This document shows, in pieces, positions 62,661 through 64,000 of a DNA stretch of 64,000 bases. The notes beneath the pieces were generated by a model that worked only from the letters and a program-made list of their open reading frames with translations, searched no databases and had not been told where the DNA came from. Origin of the DNA: Bacteroidales bacterium (lineage in GTDB: Bacteria; Bacteroidota; Bacteroidia; Bacteroidales; UBA932); NCBI GenBank assembly GCA_017428945.1, contig JAFRPW010000013.1, positions 1 through 64,000 on the forward strand, read 5' to 3'. Position 1 is the first letter of the stretch; each line of letters starts with the position of its first letter. Both the position numbers and the translations under genes were made by a program.

Positions 62661-62875
62661 AGACCGAGAATGTATTCATAGCGCCGGATATCATCCGGCT
62701 CCGTGACGGAATCAAGAAGCTGTCCGGCCTCCTGGAAGCCCGTCCCAAACCGCCGGCAAACCCCACGCCCGAACAGTGCCGGCTCCTGGAATCCTTCCAC
62801 GAATTCCAGACAAGGATGGGGGGGGGTATCTTCATATACGAGATGGAGATAGACAAGATGTTAAAAGACCTGTAA
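62657..62875 (+). CDS. small hypothetical protein with G9 tract
   Basis: A 72-residue protein with a Pro-rich turn (ARPKPPANPTPEQ) between two helices. A run of nine G (62818-62826) encodes the three Gly of RMGGGIFIY near the C-terminus. Coupled to the previous gene by a 4-nt overlap; the zinc-ribbon gene follows after 3 nt. Not recognised. Confidence 0.55.
   Translation: MKTENVFIAPDIIRLRDGIKKLSGLLEARPKPPANPTPEQCRLLESFHEFQTRMGGGIFIYEMEIDKMLKDL
62818..62826 (+). repeat. homopolymer G9 within a coding region
   Basis: Nine consecutive G in codons 54-57 of the 72-residue gene. A slip of one base would change the last 15 residues. Confidence 0.8.
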
Positions 62876-62878
62876 ATA

Positions 62879-63385
62879 ATGTATTGTTCCGACTGTGTAT
62901 TCTTCAAGGACGATGCCCGATGCCTCCTGTCCAGGAAAGACGTTGGATGGTTCCAGAAACCCTGCAACAAATTCCAGACGCCGGATCAGCCACCTCTTAC
63001 AGAGCACAAACTACACATCTTCTCCGCCAAGGATTACCAGCCGGACTCAAAGAAAAAAGATATGGAAAAAGAACAGAAGGCAGCCCAGACGAAAGTCTGC
63101 AGCAAGTGTGGACGAGAGCTCCCCGTCGAGAACTTTACCCGTGGCCGCTTCGGCCCTACTTCACTCTGTAAGGAATGCAAGGCAGAGATAATGAGAACGA
63201 ATGCCAAAAAGAAGGAGCCCAAGGTGGAGATAAGAGTCGCTGAGTATGACACCAAACAAGGCGCAAAATCAATGCTGGGCCTGGTCACCGACGAGCAGCT
63301 TATGATGGAGCTCCAGGCGCGCGGCTACAGCGGAACCCTGAGCAAGACAGTCAAGTTTGATCTGACGCCCTCTAACGCAAATTAA
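62879..63385 (+). CDS. small protein with two Cys clusters, zinc-ribbon-like
   Basis: A 168-residue protein. An N-terminal cluster C3-x2-C6-x8-C15-x13-C29 and a second cluster C74-x2-C77-x19-C97-x2-C100 look like metal-binding modules; the second (VCSKCGRELPVENF ... SLCKECKAEI) is the ribbon common in phage-encoded HNH-like and regulatory proteins, but no HNH His/Asn residues follow. A Lys/Glu-rich linker separates the clusters, and the C-terminal 45 residues (LVTDEQLMMELQARGYSG) form another small domain. DNA or RNA binding is a guess. Confidence 0.6.
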   Translation: MYCSDCVFFKDDARCLLSRKDVGWFQKPCNKFQTPDQPPLTEHKLHIFSAKDYQPDSKKKDMEKEQKAAQTKVCSKCGRELPVENFTRGRFGPTSLCKECKAEIMRTNAKKKEPKVEIRVAEYDTKQGAKSMLGLVTDEQLMMELQARGYSGTLSKTVKFDLTPSNAN

Positions 63386-63388
63386 ACA

Positions 63389-63649
63389 ATGGAAAAGCTA
63401 GTTTACAAATTCACAAACAAGGAAGGCGGCGTCCTGGGACGCGGCGTGACGGTTGATATCAAGGATATCTACAGGAAAGGCGTAGGCCTGGCCATCCAGT
63501 TCCACAAGCCCATAGAGCTCAGGATGTGCCACTCAGAGGACGAGCGCCTGGAGCTCATTGGCGAGTACCGGCCGGATCTGTCATTCCACTATAACGGCGC
63601 CGGCGGCACGATGCAGTTTGACGAGATGGGAAACAAAATACGCGGTTAG
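63389..63649 (+). CDS. small hypothetical protein
   Basis: An 86-residue protein starting 3 nt after the previous stop, so part of the same operon. Beta-rich by eye (LVYKFTNKEGGVLGRGVTVD) with one Cys. No family recognised. Last gene before a terminator-like structure. Confidence 0.6.
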   Translation: MEKLVYKFTNKEGGVLGRGVTVDIKDIYRKGVGLAIQFHKPIELRMCHSEDERLELIGEYRPDLSFHYNGAGGTMQFDEMGNKIRG

Positions 63650-63661
63650 CGCTAGAATCCC

Positions 63662-63767
63662 GGACGCAGTGCAGTATCCGTTTTCATAAGTTCATAATTG
63701 ATCAAACACACAAGGGAAAAGTCTGCGTCCAACCTCCCAGCTGCTGGGAAGCCCCTGGGAGTTTTTT
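63662..63767 (+). terminator. structured leader/terminator in the 159-bp gap
   Basis: CTCCCAG (63734-63740) and CTGGGAG (63755-63761) followed by six T form an intrinsic terminator. In addition GGACGCAG (63662-63669) is perfectly complementary to CTGCGTCC (63723-63730) over a 53-nt loop, so the RNA could fold into a larger structure just before the terminator. It ends the small-gene operon and may control the gene at 63809. Confidence 0.6.
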
Positions 63768-63808
63768 AGAAAAAATATATAGAAAAATATAAAAATAGAC
63801 GTTTATTT

Positions 63809-64000
63809 ATGAAAGTTTACATCATCAACCCCGACAACGGAAAACCCGTTTCCATAGAGGAATGGAGCAAAGACGCCAACCCCACACGCGCCCGGATCCT
63901 GGCCATTGACACCGACGAAGGCCACACCATCCTTATGAGCAAGGAATATCTTCCGGACCGGTACACCTTCGAAGAGGCCCAGAAGGCCTGTGCCGAATTC
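63809..64000 (+). CDS. start of an unknown gene, cut by the window edge
   Basis: 64 codons are visible, beginning MKVYIINPDNGKPVSIEEW and including ILAIDTDEGHTILMSKEYL and RYTFEEAQKACAEF. No signal peptide. Codon use matches a real gene and it has an A/T-rich leader after the terminator. The RYTFEEAQ end recalls short repeat units in Bacteroidales phage and hypothetical proteins, but I cannot name a family from this part. Confidence 0.6.
   Translation, partial: MKVYIINPDNGKPVSIEEWSKDANPTRARILAIDTDEGHTILMSKEYLPDRYTFEEAQKACAEF

Overview
The window reads as chromosome of a GC-rich member of the order Bacteroidales. The evidence is the recurrent promoter element TAnnTTTG (best cases TTTG-N19-TAnnTTTG), the near absence of Shine-Dalgarno sites, a SusC/SusD pair, an S46 dipeptidyl peptidase, DUF4293, DUF4922 and BT_3928-type proteins, and a serine-recombinase tail of Bacteroidetes type. 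The genus cannot be fixed from the sequence.

Layout. 0-10.5 kb: a flavin oxidoreductase, a nucleotidyltransferase, a CPBP membrane protease, a fatty-acid cluster (fabK, fabF-like, guanine-deaminase-like, fabZ-like), an aquaporin, a HerA-like ATPase, tmk and a DoxX/MauE-type membrane protein. 10.5-15 kb: the leftward rimP-nusA-infB operon. 15-24.9 kb: a histidine phosphatase facing a five-gene leftward operon (HU-like membrane protein, acyl-ACP thioesterase, AspT-type transporter, NUDIX, GH29 fucosidase), then tRNA-Asn with remnants of a mobile element. Two inverted copies of a composite repeat (28-bp palindrome plus 51-bp tandem units) bracket this stretch. 23.3-28.3 kb: a DUF4922/SpoIID-like fusion, murI, an exo-muramidase NamZ-like protein and a Ser-rich exported protein, suggesting cell-wall recycling. 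28.3-39 kb: a putative glycosidase, nucleoside phosphorylase, a 52-bp tandem repeat, DPP11-like peptidase, pncB and pncA (NAD salvage), prfB and a ClpC-type unfoldase without its middle domain. 39-53.3 kb: an outer-membrane uptake locus (SusC, SusD, a large surface lipoprotein) surrounded by two calcineurin-like phosphoesterases and two esterases, with no recognisable glycoside hydrolase or lyase. 53.4-59.7 kb: gyrA, a TPR protein, an M23 peptidase with LysM, and a phosphohexomutase. 59.8-64 kb: an accessory region with a tRNA-3'-end-like boundary, an XRE repressor divergent from a chain of small, mostly overlapping genes of unknown function; it runs off the right edge and resembles the control/early region of a prophage or integrative element.

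The most unusual signal is a family of seven short palindromes (six full, one half) found both between genes and, in the same reading frame, inside the Pro-Glu linkers of two unrelated proteins (IF-2 and the HU-like membrane protein). All copies lie between 12.6 and 23.3 kb. Several genes also have their -7 box only 4-9 nt before the start codon and should be transcribed without a leader.
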